The translations under genes were made by a program, and so were the position numbers. The notes under the pieces were generated by a model. The model was not told where the DNA came from, did not search any database, and saw only the letters and a list, made by a program, of their open reading frames with translations. 50,183 nt of DNA from a virus, in the IMG/VR virus record IMGVR_UViG_3300009085_000039, positions 1-50,183 of that record. The stretch is one strand, 5' to 3'. Shown here one piece after another: positions 36,972-45,458 of this stretch (its first letter is position 1; the number at the start of each line of letters is the position of its first letter).

Positions 36972-37898
36972 ATGATCGGGATCGATTATATAAACAGATT
37001 GGCGCAGATTCTTAACGATGCACACCCAAGTGGGTATTTCCTCGACAAGAAAACCAGTTTCGATTTTATCTATGAAGCGGCGAAGAATTTTGCATCCGAT
37101 ACCCGATCACTCCATTCCACTCAGACCATAACCACGGTGGACGGGACTGCTAAGTACGCTCTTAACCCGAATTTCCTCAGAGTCTTGACGGAGGATTCGG
37201 ATGGGAAGGAAACGATACCATATAATAATGGAACCGATACGTCGTGGCTTTCATTTGAACAATATCCAACGATTGTTTACGAAGACCTTGATGAAGCAAC
37301 GCCTTACAGGTTTTCCATCACCGATAGACCAAAAGCGACTCAGTTGACCGGAACCGCGACATCGAGTTCGACCAATTCAGGTGGTGAAACCACACTAACG
37401 GATACCACGGCGGCATTCACCACTGTTCCTACCGGGTCTGCGGTATATAATACAACCTCAAGCTATGTCGGGTATGTGCTTTCGGTCACCTCTGGGACTG
37501 CCGTTAAAACCGCTATGTTTGACCTCTCAGCGGTTCAGAGCGCATATGCGAACTGGACATCCACAAATGCCTATATCGTTCAACCAGCGGCTCAGTATGA
37601 CCTTGTGTTAGACCCTACTCCTGATACTTCGGGTCATACGATAGCACTTGAGTATGTCTGTTCTCCTGATCCGGTTTATACCGATTACGGGAGTTACGGG
37701 TTTGCCTCGGGGTTTGAGGAGGCAATTCTGAAGTATGCCGCATGGCTCTATAAATACCGTGATGTCCAGCCTAAGTTTGGGGATATGCTTTACATGGCAT
37801 ACGATGGTCAGATGCGGAAGGCTCGGAGCAACAACAGGGCTATAAAGGGGATGAAAAGAGTTAGGGCGAATTTCATATCTTCTAAGCCGTGGAGATAA
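36972..37898 (+). CDS. Head-tail adaptor-like protein
   Basis: A 308-residue protein. The helical N-terminus (YINRLAQILNDAHPSGYFL, then FIYEAAKNFA) and the C-terminus (FEEAILKYAAWLYKYRD, then FGDMLYMAYDGQMRKAR) match phage adaptors of the P22 gp4 / DUF6682-like type. A Thr/Ser-rich beta insertion lies between them (about 120-195). Adaptors form the ring below the portal. Position after the capsid genes agrees. Confidence 0.65.
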   Translation: MIGIDYINRLAQILNDAHPSGYFLDKKTSFDFIYEAAKNFASDTRSLHSTQTITTVDGTAKYALNPNFLRVLTEDSDGKETIPYNNGTDTSWLSFEQYPTIVYEDLDEATPYRFSITDRPKATQLTGTATSSSTNSGGETTLTDTTAAFTTVPTGSAVYNTTSSYVGYVLSVTSGTAVKTAMFDLSAVQSAYANWTSTNAYIVQPAAQYDLVLDPTPDTSGHTIALEYVCSPDPVYTDYGSYGFASGFEEAILKYAAWLYKYRDVQPKFGDMLYMAYDGQMRKARSNNRAIKGMKRVRANFISSKPWR

Positions 37899-37899
37899 A

Positions 37900-40158
37900 A
37901 TGGCTCGCAAAAAAGTAGAACCGAAGAAAAGTATCGCAGACATGGCACCTATCCCGATGAGGGGCGGGTGTAACACCTATCTCCCGGCGATAACCTTGCC
38001 ATCGGGTGCGTTTTCCATGATTCAGAATATGAGGGCAACGCATCCTGGGTTTAAGGCTCGGGCAGGGACGTTAAAACTTCATTCAACAGCTCATTCAGCA
38101 ACTAAGACGCTTTCGCTTTACCACTTCAGTAAAGGTAAAAGGTCGGAGAACCATTTCCTGGCGCAGTTTTCGGACGACGATTTATATCAAGCCACTACTC
38201 AACCTCCTGGTGTTACCACAGGTGTTTTCGGGACTTTGATGCACACCGGAACTGCGTCTTCGTACCCTGCGGCGTATTCTAATATAGATGATACGCTATT
38301 GTATTCCAACGGGGTGGATCAGCATCAACTCTATCCCGGTGATGCGAACCCGATCAAGAGTTTTGTCGTCTATCAGTCTGCGAATGCACTACCATTGATC
38401 CCCTCCATCGGGAAGGACTATACCAACGAAGTCTTGGATTCAAGCACGACGAGTTATGCCGATATTTCCGCGCTTGAAACTAACGTCAACGATTCGGTTC
38501 TTATCTGTTGCTCCTGTGTTCCGTCGAAGTTGAATATCACAATGATTGCGACGGCGTTAAATACTAACACCTCTGTTCTTTCGGTGGAATATTACAAGGA
38601 TAGTTGGGCATCCGTAACGGCTCTTTCGGATGGAACCGCTTCGGGTGGGAAGACGTTTGCACAAAGCGGGACGATTTCATGGACGGCTCCCACGGATATG
38701 ACACAGGGATATATGTTCGGGGTAACGGGTTTCTGGTTGAGGTTGACCGTTTCATTGACGCTTAGTGCCACGGTAAGAATTGCCCAAGTAACTTATGGTG
38801 GTGTGTTCCAATCGCTTCAAAACGTATGGGACGGTGAAAGTCTGGTCGCAATTGAGGCAAGGTTTTATATCCATGCAAGCGCAGCGTATTTTACCTATTA
38901 TGGGTCATCGATCGACATTTCAAGCATGGTTGCCACGGATGATGCGATTTATTTCAATTCACTTGATTTAATCAGTGCGTTTTATATCGACAGCACTTCT
39001 GCCCCTTCGGTGACGGCAAGCGTGACTCCACATTTGTATTACTACACCGGATCGGCATGGACAGAGGTAAGCGGTCTTGTGGACAATACAGCAGGGTTTA
39101 CTAAACCTGGATGGGTGACGTTCACAAAAACTGCCGCACAAAAGACCATGTTTCAGACATCCTATTATTCATACTGGTGGAAGATAACTGTAACGGGTGG
39201 CAATATCTCAGCCGATACGCGGATAGGGATTTATACCATGCCCTACTATGACATAAACGACATCTGCACCACTGGGAGGGTGAATTGTGCATGGAAGAAC
39301 AGGGCGGTTTACGGAACCAATAGGGATCAGTATCTTTTGGTTTCGGCACTCCATCAGCCGATGGTTCTCAACGGAAGTGATTCTGCGGTGATTGACCCAG
39401 GTGATGGCAGGGCGAACATTCCTATTTGCGCGAAACAGTTCAAAAACGAACTCATGGTATGGCAAGAGGAGAAGGGAACAGAAGGCGGATGTTTTACGCT
39501 CTTTGAAGGCTATAGCCCTGAAACCTTCGGTAAGTTGGTTCTATCAACCAAACTTGGCGCGATGAACTCCAAAAGCGCAGTCGTTGTCGAGGGTGTTGCG
39601 GTAAGCACCGAAACGGGCGTTGAGATCCGCACAGTGGTTTATGTCCTTAGTCACTACGGAGTTTATGTTTCGGATGGAAGGTATTGCACTATTATTTCAG
39701 ACGACATAAGGGACAGGTTTGATACCACAAACGCAAATTGTATTAGAAGAGGTTACGAATCGGATATGTGGATTGCCTATGATTCGACCTACAATGTCCT
39801 GAAACTTGGTTTGGTGTGCGGAACCGGAACGGTGCCGAATGTGTTTCCAGTGTACGACATTACTGACAGTTCATGGATGTTCGATTATGGTCAGAATATA
39901 TCAAGTTTCTGTGAAGTCGAAGCCGGTAGCGGTACTGCTCCTGTTCTCCAATGTGGGGGTGGTAGTGCGGATGGTTTAGTGCATCTCCTGAACAGCGGCA
40001 CAACTGATAACGGGACTGCGATAGATTCTTATGTCACAATAGAACTCGATGGTGCTGGTATGGTCATGAATGCAAGGGAACTCATTCTCTCCAAGACCGG
40101 GGACGTGACCATAACGCCCTACCAGGACGGAACAGCTCAGACCGCAAAGGTGATTTGA
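37900..40158 (+). CDS. Large tail/hub protein, podovirus type
   Basis: A 752-residue beta-rich protein. Its N-terminus (MRGGCNTYLPAITLPSGAFS followed by MIQNMRATHPGFKARAG) is typical of podovirus tail or DNA-stabilisation proteins that follow the adaptor gene. The remainder contains WxxDSWASVTAL-like sandwiches and a C-terminal propeller-like part. It probably forms the tail hub or nozzle. The TGATG junction couples it to the next gene. Confidence 0.65.
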   Translation: MARKKVEPKKSIADMAPIPMRGGCNTYLPAITLPSGAFSMIQNMRATHPGFKARAGTLKLHSTAHSATKTLSLYHFSKGKRSENHFLAQFSDDDLYQATTQPPGVTTGVFGTLMHTGTASSYPAAYSNIDDTLLYSNGVDQHQLYPGDANPIKSFVVYQSANALPLIPSIGKDYTNEVLDSSTTSYADISALETNVNDSVLICCSCVPSKLNITMIATALNTNTSVLSVEYYKDSWASVTALSDGTASGGKTFAQSGTISWTAPTDMTQGYMFGVTGFWLRLTVSLTLSATVRIAQVTYGGVFQSLQNVWDGESLVAIEARFYIHASAAYFTYYGSSIDISSMVATDDAIYFNSLDLISAFYIDSTSAPSVTASVTPHLYYYTGSAWTEVSGLVDNTAGFTKPGWVTFTKTAAQKTMFQTSYYSYWWKITVTGGNISADTRIGIYTMPYYDINDICTTGRVNCAWKNRAVYGTNRDQYLLVSALHQPMVLNGSDSAVIDPGDGRANIPICAKQFKNELMVWQEEKGTEGGCFTLFEGYSPETFGKLVLSTKLGAMNSKSAVVVEGVAVSTETGVEIRTVVYVLSHYGVYVSDGRYCTIISDDIRDRFDTTNANCIRRGYESDMWIAYDSTYNVLKLGLVCGTGTVPNVFPVYDITDSSWMFDYGQNISSFCEVEAGSGTAPVLQCGGGSADGLVHLLNSGTTDNGTAIDSYVTIELDGAGMVMNARELILSKTGDVTITPYQDGTAQTAKVI

Positions 40159-40376
40159 TGGATAGGGTAAGGATGAGTCTGAATATCACAGGAAAGCACG
40201 GATCGCTTAAGCTCGCGGGTAGCGATCTGAGTGAACTGGTCGTGTTAAAAAATGATGCGGTTGAGATAACGCCTTATGTCCCTTTGAATGTCATTGGGGA
40301 ACACATTGGGATTAAAATGGCAGGGTCGAGATTGGATTACGTTTGTTTCAATATAGAACCAATGGCGGCAAGATGA
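40158..40376 (+). CDS. Small beta protein with internal repeat
   Basis: A 72-residue protein with two similar halves: LNITGKHGSLKLAGSDL and LNVIGEHIGIKMAGSRL. This suggests a duplicated beta hairpin. The ATG at 40158 overlaps the hub stop; the stop overlaps the next start. Probably a minor virion component. Confidence 0.55.
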   Translation: MDRVRMSLNITGKHGSLKLAGSDLSELVVLKNDAVEITPYVPLNVIGEHIGIKMAGSRLDYVCFNIEPMAAR

Positions 40377-41656
40377 AAGAGTATTTCAGAAAACCACATA
40401 TTGCCAAAAGCTACGTTGATATGTTCGAAAGAACATCTGAAAAACAGATGCAGTCTGAAAGTGTATATAAACATTCCGAGTTTAAGAAGCCATACAACTC
40501 TGATAGTTATGACGATATGGAGCAGATGGTTCAGCCCACGTTCAACTTTGGTGGAATTGCGCCTCCTAAATGGGACTATCCGCCTGACGAGAAGAAAATA
40601 TTTAGATGGAAAATCATAAGGACACTCAAGGAGAAGATAAAAGATTTTTATCATCGGGAAACAACGGGAGAACTAAAAATTACGGGAGAACTAAAAATTA
40701 CGGGAGAACTAAAAATTATTGATGGGCCGATTGGTGAAATCTCTCCCAGGACTTTTGCAGCTGGTGGTACGGGTCCAACAAAGAAGGAAAGAACTTGTGC
40801 TGATTACTGGCGTGAGTTGTTTGGGAATTGGACAGGGGGTGTAGTTGATAGCGATGGGATGAGATTGATAAACAAATACGCTATGGTGTGTCCCGTTATA
40901 TTTGAACCACCCTATGACTGTTGCAAAGACGCAAAGATGTCCGATCAGAATGGGTTTGAAAGGAAAGCTGGATGCACTTATACCTGGACGAAGAAACTTG
41001 TATCAAAATCAGGAAGCACTTGTACTTATCTTGTTGAGGTATGGACTATATGGCAGAACGAACCATGCTTCAGTAAAACCATAACGGCAGTTTGCGGGTC
41101 CGTAACTGCGGTCAATAATCAATTATATTATAGAACTGTACTATGTGGCGGTACTGAATCGATAGGTTATGTGTCCCTTCAAATGGCGGTGGATGAAATT
41201 CAGTCCTTCACAATAGTAGATGAACAGGTTGGAGCATCATACGATTGGGTAATCACTTCAGGGGGTGGATCAATAACAGGTGACGGAGTATATACAGCAC
41301 CTTCTTACAATGTGGATTGTTTACAAAACCCGACGATAGCATTGAAATGTGGTGGGAACATTATGGCAACCATAAGCCTTGCGGTGAATGGTCCTTATTA
41401 TGCAACGTCTTTAGCATCAGAAGTATGTTGTCAGCCGGTGTCACCGCTGCAAGATTATAACTGTCTTAACTACCAGAAGTGTAACGGAACATATCAAAAC
41501 GCCACTGACGCTCAATGTCTCTCGGCTTGCGGAGCCAATTCTGGTACACTTGCGTATAACCCCTGCGGTTGGCCCACGCCTGGGGGGAGTTATACTACCG
41601 ATCTAAGGACAGCGGATATGAAAACAGCATGGTGTTGTGTTACTTCGTTGTTATAG
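40373..41656 (+). CDS. Cys-rich virion/adhesin-like protein
   Basis: A 427-residue protein. The N-terminal 130 residues are basic and end in three exact TGELKI repeats. The rest has about 25 Cys and many Gly, Thr and Tyr, an unusual amount for an intracellular virion protein. A segment near 275-330 (VITSGGGSITGDGVYTAP) resembles Ig-like folds of bacterial surface proteins. It may be a disulfide-stabilised tail-tip or receptor-binding protein. ATG at 40373 by overlap with the preceding stop. Confidence 0.5.
   Translation: MKEYFRKPHIAKSYVDMFERTSEKQMQSESVYKHSEFKKPYNSDSYDDMEQMVQPTFNFGGIAPPKWDYPPDEKKIFRWKIIRTLKEKIKDFYHRETTGELKITGELKITGELKIIDGPIGEISPRTFAAGGTGPTKKERTCADYWRELFGNWTGGVVDSDGMRLINKYAMVCPVIFEPPYDCCKDAKMSDQNGFERKAGCTYTWTKKLVSKSGSTCTYLVEVWTIWQNEPCFSKTITAVCGSVTAVNNQLYYRTVLCGGTESIGYVSLQMAVDEIQSFTIVDEQVGASYDWVITSGGGSITGDGVYTAPSYNVDCLQNPTIALKCGGNIMATISLAVNGPYYATSLASEVCCQPVSPLQDYNCLNYQKCNGTYQNATDAQCLSACGANSGTLAYNPCGWPTPGGSYTTDLRTADMKTAWCCVTSLL
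40664..40717 (+). repeat. Three perfect 18-bp tandem repeats
   Basis: ACGGGAGAACTAAAAATT repeats at 40664-40681, 40682-40699 and 40700-40717 without a mismatch, encoding TGELKI three times. Perfect identity suggests recent expansion by slippage; the unit number may vary between isolates. Confidence 0.85.
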
Positions 41657-41663
41657 GAAAGTT

Positions 41664-42053
41664 ATGAAAGAGCTTACCAAAGAACAGTTATATGACAGGG
41701 TGATGGCGGTTCAAAGGGCGAAGGCTATCTTTATAGAGTCCGGGTTGACGAACAATATTACTAAAGCCTTTGAAGCGTACCAAGAGATATTTGCGGAGAG
41801 AGAACGGGAGATATTTCTATCATCCCAAGTCCACGGGAACAGAGAAAAGACTGTTCTGGATAAATATGAACGTATTAGATGCCCGGATTGTGATTCAGAT
41901 ATGATGTTTAGGCAAGTTCCTACAAACCCAGAGGGGATAAAAGTGCAACTTGTTTGCAGTAACGGCGAATGCGATACGGTGCTTAATTCGGAGAACGATT
42001 TACTGTGGTGGATGCAGAACATGAGGGTGAAAGATGGACCTGTCGCAACTTAA
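41664..42053 (+). CDS. Zinc-ribbon helical protein
   Basis: A 129-residue protein with a helical N-terminal 75 residues and a zinc ribbon (CPDCDSDMMFRQ, then CSNGEC). The ATG at 41664, behind AGGAAAGTT, is favoured over one nine codons upstream inside the previous gene. It overlaps the next gene by 20 bases. Unknown role. Confidence 0.55.
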   Translation: MKELTKEQLYDRVMAVQRAKAIFIESGLTNNITKAFEAYQEIFAEREREIFLSSQVHGNREKTVLDKYERIRCPDCDSDMMFRQVPTNPEGIKVQLVCSNGECDTVLNSENDLLWWMQNMRVKDGPVAT

Positions 42054-42252
42054 AAAGTCATCTAAGAAGGATGATGTACCAGGAACTGTGGAAGCGTATC
42101 TTGAAGAGTTATGCCCCGTTCCTAATTGCGGGAAAAAGTTGAAATTGATGAAACCATGCTGCACCAGCAGGTTCTTTACGAAGGAATGTAAATGTGGATA
42201 TAAAGCTACTGTCAATCATTATGTTGGGGATAGCCGCCGAAGCACTGGTTGA
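42034..42252 (+). CDS. Small zinc-binding protein
   Basis: A 72-residue protein with six Cys (CPVPNCGKK, CCTSRFF, CKCGYK), suggesting a compact zinc fold similar to the preceding gene's C-terminus. It overlaps the DUF1360-like gene by 59 bases. Unknown. Confidence 0.5.
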   Translation: MDLSQLKKSSKKDDVPGTVEAYLEELCPVPNCGKKLKLMKPCCTSRFFTKECKCGYKATVNHYVGDSRRSTG

Positions 42253-42535
42253 GTTGATTAAGAAGGCTGGCCCATTACAGGGAGCAAGAAGATGGATTAT
42301 CTGCAAGACACCGTTTCTTTACAGCAGAGAGATGGAAACACATTTGCTGCAATGCCCATATTGTATCAGCTTATGGCTTGGGATTTTGGCGGCGATAGGA
42401 TATTTATTTATGGAATCAGTGGTGGTTCAGTTTATTGTGGTTGGACTTGTTTTGCACAGATTGAGCAATTATATTCATATCTTATGGAGTATAACGAAGG
42501 ATAGGCAGATGGACATTCGTATAAGGAGGGGTTGA
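42194..42535 (+). CDS. DUF1360-like membrane protein
   Basis: About 113 residues from GTG 42194, or 104 from ATG 42221. Two hydrophobic segments surround the motif LLQCPYCISLWLGILAA, the signature of DUF1360 phage and bacterial membrane proteins. Role unknown. AAGGAATGTAAAT before the GTG supports the longer form, despite the large overlap with the upstream gene. Confidence 0.6.
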   Translation: MDIKLLSIIMLGIAAEALVELIKKAGPLQGARRWIICKTPFLYSREMETHLLQCPYCISLWLGILAAIGYLFMESVVVQFIVVGLVLHRLSNYIHILWSITKDRQMDIRIRRG

Positions 42536-42536
42536 G

Positions 42537-43685
42537 ATGCCTTACGATGCTGAGGGACAATATTATGAAGGGGCGCAGGTTAGTTCTTCCGATTTTCAGC
42601 CTGTGAGTGCGTTCTATCAGGATGATGATTATTGGTCGGGGAATGATAAAAATACGCCTATGAGTGCCTTTGGGCAAGAAAATGACTTGTTTGGAAGCCA
42701 ACCTGCTCTTGGCCCATCTGTCAATGATAATTTATCTCTTAAATATGGAAGAGAGTATGAAGGCATAGGACAACCATATTGGAACGGGAACGCATGGACG
42801 CTCGGTTCAAGCGGTGGGACGACAAATAAAGCCATTACTCCAAAAGTGAGTTCATCCAGTGGCACAAGTTCATCTAACCGAACTCCGGTATCTTCTGGTC
42901 CAAGTAGGGTTTCATCCATGCCTGATTCAAGGTTCGCAACAACCCCAGCCATAGCTACCGTGGTAAGACCTCAATCGGCATTACAACCTGTCATTCCTCC
43001 TGCCATTGATCGGTTTGTTTCCATTCCTCAATCTATGTATCAGATGACAACCACCTTTCCTGAGACAAGTAATGTAATCAAGGATACATGGGGAAGAACG
43101 GTTACGGCCCCTCAGACTCAAATCACAACGGGGGAGACTACAAGCACAACTCATAAAGTGCCTACAATGGCATTGCCTCAATATCAAGAGACACCGGCTT
43201 TGGTAGCCCCTCCCCGTAACGCTATGAGAGAGAGGATGCTTGCACAAGAAGAAGCGTCTTTGGGAGTGGGTGAATGGCGGCAGTCACTTAAATCAGGATT
43301 GAATAAGATCATGTCCGAGGGGAATTTCGCTGCAAGAGGGGCGCAGATGCGTGAACTGTTCTCCGGTGCTGGTAAAGCCCTTGGGAGGATACTGCAATCC
43401 GCAAGTTCGGCGGCGAGGAAACAGTATAACGAGGAGTATGCAACAGCGGTTTCTTTTGCGGTTGAGAATTATCGTGGTCAACTCCAACAGAGGCTTTCAA
43501 AGTATTCTCAGGACATTCAGATGTACCTTGGTACAATGGAGAATCAGACTACGCAATCATCGAATCAGAGTGTGTTCACTTCGGGTGGCGGCACGACAAC
43601 CACGGGTGGGACAACAGTAACCGAAAATAAAAGTGGTGGCGGCCAACTGACCGAAAAAAGCACAACAAGACCCGCAGGGTATTAG
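42537..43685 (+). CDS. Putative internal virion protein A
   Basis: A 382-residue protein. The N-terminal 230 residues are disordered and rich in Ser, Thr and Pro. Residues 235-345 are helical and Ala/Gln-rich (MREL-FSGAGKALGRILQSAS), and the tail is Gly/Thr-rich. Such disordered-helical proteins are ejected with DNA in podoviruses. AAGGAGGGGTTGAG precedes the ATG. Function inferred from position before the 1565-residue protein. Confidence 0.5.
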   Translation: MPYDAEGQYYEGAQVSSSDFQPVSAFYQDDDYWSGNDKNTPMSAFGQENDLFGSQPALGPSVNDNLSLKYGREYEGIGQPYWNGNAWTLGSSGGTTNKAITPKVSSSSGTSSSNRTPVSSGPSRVSSMPDSRFATTPAIATVVRPQSALQPVIPPAIDRFVSIPQSMYQMTTTFPETSNVIKDTWGRTVTAPQTQITTGETTSTTHKVPTMALPQYQETPALVAPPRNAMRERMLAQEEASLGVGEWRQSLKSGLNKIMSEGNFAARGAQMRELFSGAGKALGRILQSASSAARKQYNEEYATAVSFAVENYRGQLQQRLSKYSQDIQMYLGTMENQTTQSSNQSVFTSGGGTTTTGGTTVTENKSGGGQLTEKSTTRPAGY

Positions 43686-43694
43686 GAGGTTATC

Positions 43695-45458
43695 ATGGGT
43701 GAATGGCAAGCAGAAGACACGGCAACTGATTATCCACGAGGCCCATACCCGACTGACCTCATTGTTTCGGAAGACAGCCAAAGCCTCATAAAACGGGATC
43801 TAACCGATGAACCGAATCCTGAGAAATTCACATTCACTCCTGATATGGGGCCAGTGGATTTGCGGGTTAATTATGGGCTTAACCAACCCGCTATCAATAG
43901 TCAGATCCCTGGATCAGCACTTGGTACGACAGAAGTTGTGGGTTACGACAATAGGACAGCCATAAGAAAAGGTGGTCAAGAGACATGGACGACTCCCGAA
44001 GGGAATGAGGTCACGGAAGACTATTACAAAACGGGCGGGAAATACGGTAAAGCAGATGATCCTCATAAGGATTCGGATGTCATCTATTACCCCGATGAGA
44101 TCCATACCAAGAAACCTGACGGGACTTGGGATGTCACCGCACGACCTCAGCCGCCCAAGAAAGACCCTGTCTTGGACCAGATAGACAAGTTATCAAATAC
44201 ATCACCGGAAGATGTGGTGAGAACCGCAGAACGGAAGTTTGGTGTTTCTTTAACTCAATCTCCCAAAGAACAAGCTATGGCAAGAGTGAGCCAAAGCGAT
44301 TCCATTGCATTTAAGGATATGTTCGGGGTTGATATTAGCAGGGCTACACCTGCAATGTCGGCAATGTTCAGAGATAAACGAAAATCAGAATTGGCAAGTT
44401 TTACTAAGCATTACGAACAACAGGCGGCACAAGCGGCACAGTATATTAAACAAAATTCACCCGAGGAGCTTCTGAAACTCAAGAAGTCTTATCTGGAAGT
44501 TAAAAAACTGGAAGAGGATTTGAAAAATAGAACCCCGAAACAAGAACCGAAACGCATGAAATCCTACTATAATGCCGAAGGGAAATATGTGGGCGAGTTT
44601 AACGTCAATGACCCGAACTTGGGGAAACTGATTGAGGAGAAAGGTCTTACCCCTGACAAACCTGCGAAACCGGCAAACGAAGATTCCTTAATCAAAGGAG
44701 CTATAAGTCAAATAGATGCCCATATCGCTAAGAATTATACGCCTGAGATCAAGGCAGAAAGAGCATTGATAAATCTCATTGCAACAGGGAAGGGAGTTGA
44801 TAGCAAAGGGAAACCCTACAAGGATGAGGCGGCGAAGTCTAATGCGATTCAAATCCATATGAAGCGGATTGAAGACATGGAACAAAAAAGGGATCAGGCA
44901 CTTGCGACGAAAGCATTGATCCAGAACAAAGAACTACATCCTTCTCAGGTGGTTTGGGGCGGGAATAAGGAATCCGCTCCTACGGATTCAGCAAAAGAAT
45001 CCGAGTTTGATCCAGAGGGAACGGGATACGATTACGAAACGGCAAAAATGTCTGGTCTAAAACCTGACGCATCCGGGCATTGGCCGTCGAGAGATCCTCT
45101 TACCGGACAGATATTGAAAGGCAAAAAACATGAAACATTTTCTAAAACGGAAGAGGGGGAAAAAGTAGCTGGACACACAATAATCAAAGCATCAAATGGA
45201 AGGTATTACTCCTATACAAAGGATAAGTTACCAACAACCACTACCGTTCCGTCTACAATGCCAGCTGCGGCTCCAAAGAACATAGGCACACCGAATAAAC
45301 CTGTGGTTCCACCTGTTACAGTGCCTCCGATGGTGAATCAGCAGACTCTTGTGGATGAAGCAAACAAGGCTATTCAGGGTGGTGCTAATCCCGATTTGGT
45401 TATGAAACGTCTGAAAGAAAAGTACGGCATCGAGGTAAAAATGCGAGAGGTAAAATAA
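43695..45458 (+). CDS. Putative internal virion protein B
   Basis: A 587-residue hydrophilic protein with helical, Lys/Glu-rich segments (YLEVKKLEEDLKNRTPKQE) and disordered Pro-rich linkers. The C-terminus ends with a small helical domain (ANPDLVMKRLKEKYGIEV). No transglycosylase motif is seen. TAGGAGGTTATC precedes the ATG; the stop overlaps the next start (TAATG). Likely an ejection protein by context. Confidence 0.55.
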   Translation: MGEWQAEDTATDYPRGPYPTDLIVSEDSQSLIKRDLTDEPNPEKFTFTPDMGPVDLRVNYGLNQPAINSQIPGSALGTTEVVGYDNRTAIRKGGQETWTTPEGNEVTEDYYKTGGKYGKADDPHKDSDVIYYPDEIHTKKPDGTWDVTARPQPPKKDPVLDQIDKLSNTSPEDVVRTAERKFGVSLTQSPKEQAMARVSQSDSIAFKDMFGVDISRATPAMSAMFRDKRKSELASFTKHYEQQAAQAAQYIKQNSPEELLKLKKSYLEVKKLEEDLKNRTPKQEPKRMKSYYNAEGKYVGEFNVNDPNLGKLIEEKGLTPDKPAKPANEDSLIKGAISQIDAHIAKNYTPEIKAERALINLIATGKGVDSKGKPYKDEAAKSNAIQIHMKRIEDMEQKRDQALATKALIQNKELHPSQVVWGGNKESAPTDSAKESEFDPEGTGYDYETAKMSGLKPDASGHWPSRDPLTGQILKGKKHETFSKTEEGEKVAGHTIIKASNGRYYSYTKDKLPTTTTVPSTMPAAAPKNIGTPNKPVVPPVTVPPMVNQQTLVDEANKAIQGGANPDLVMKRLKEKYGIEVKMREVK

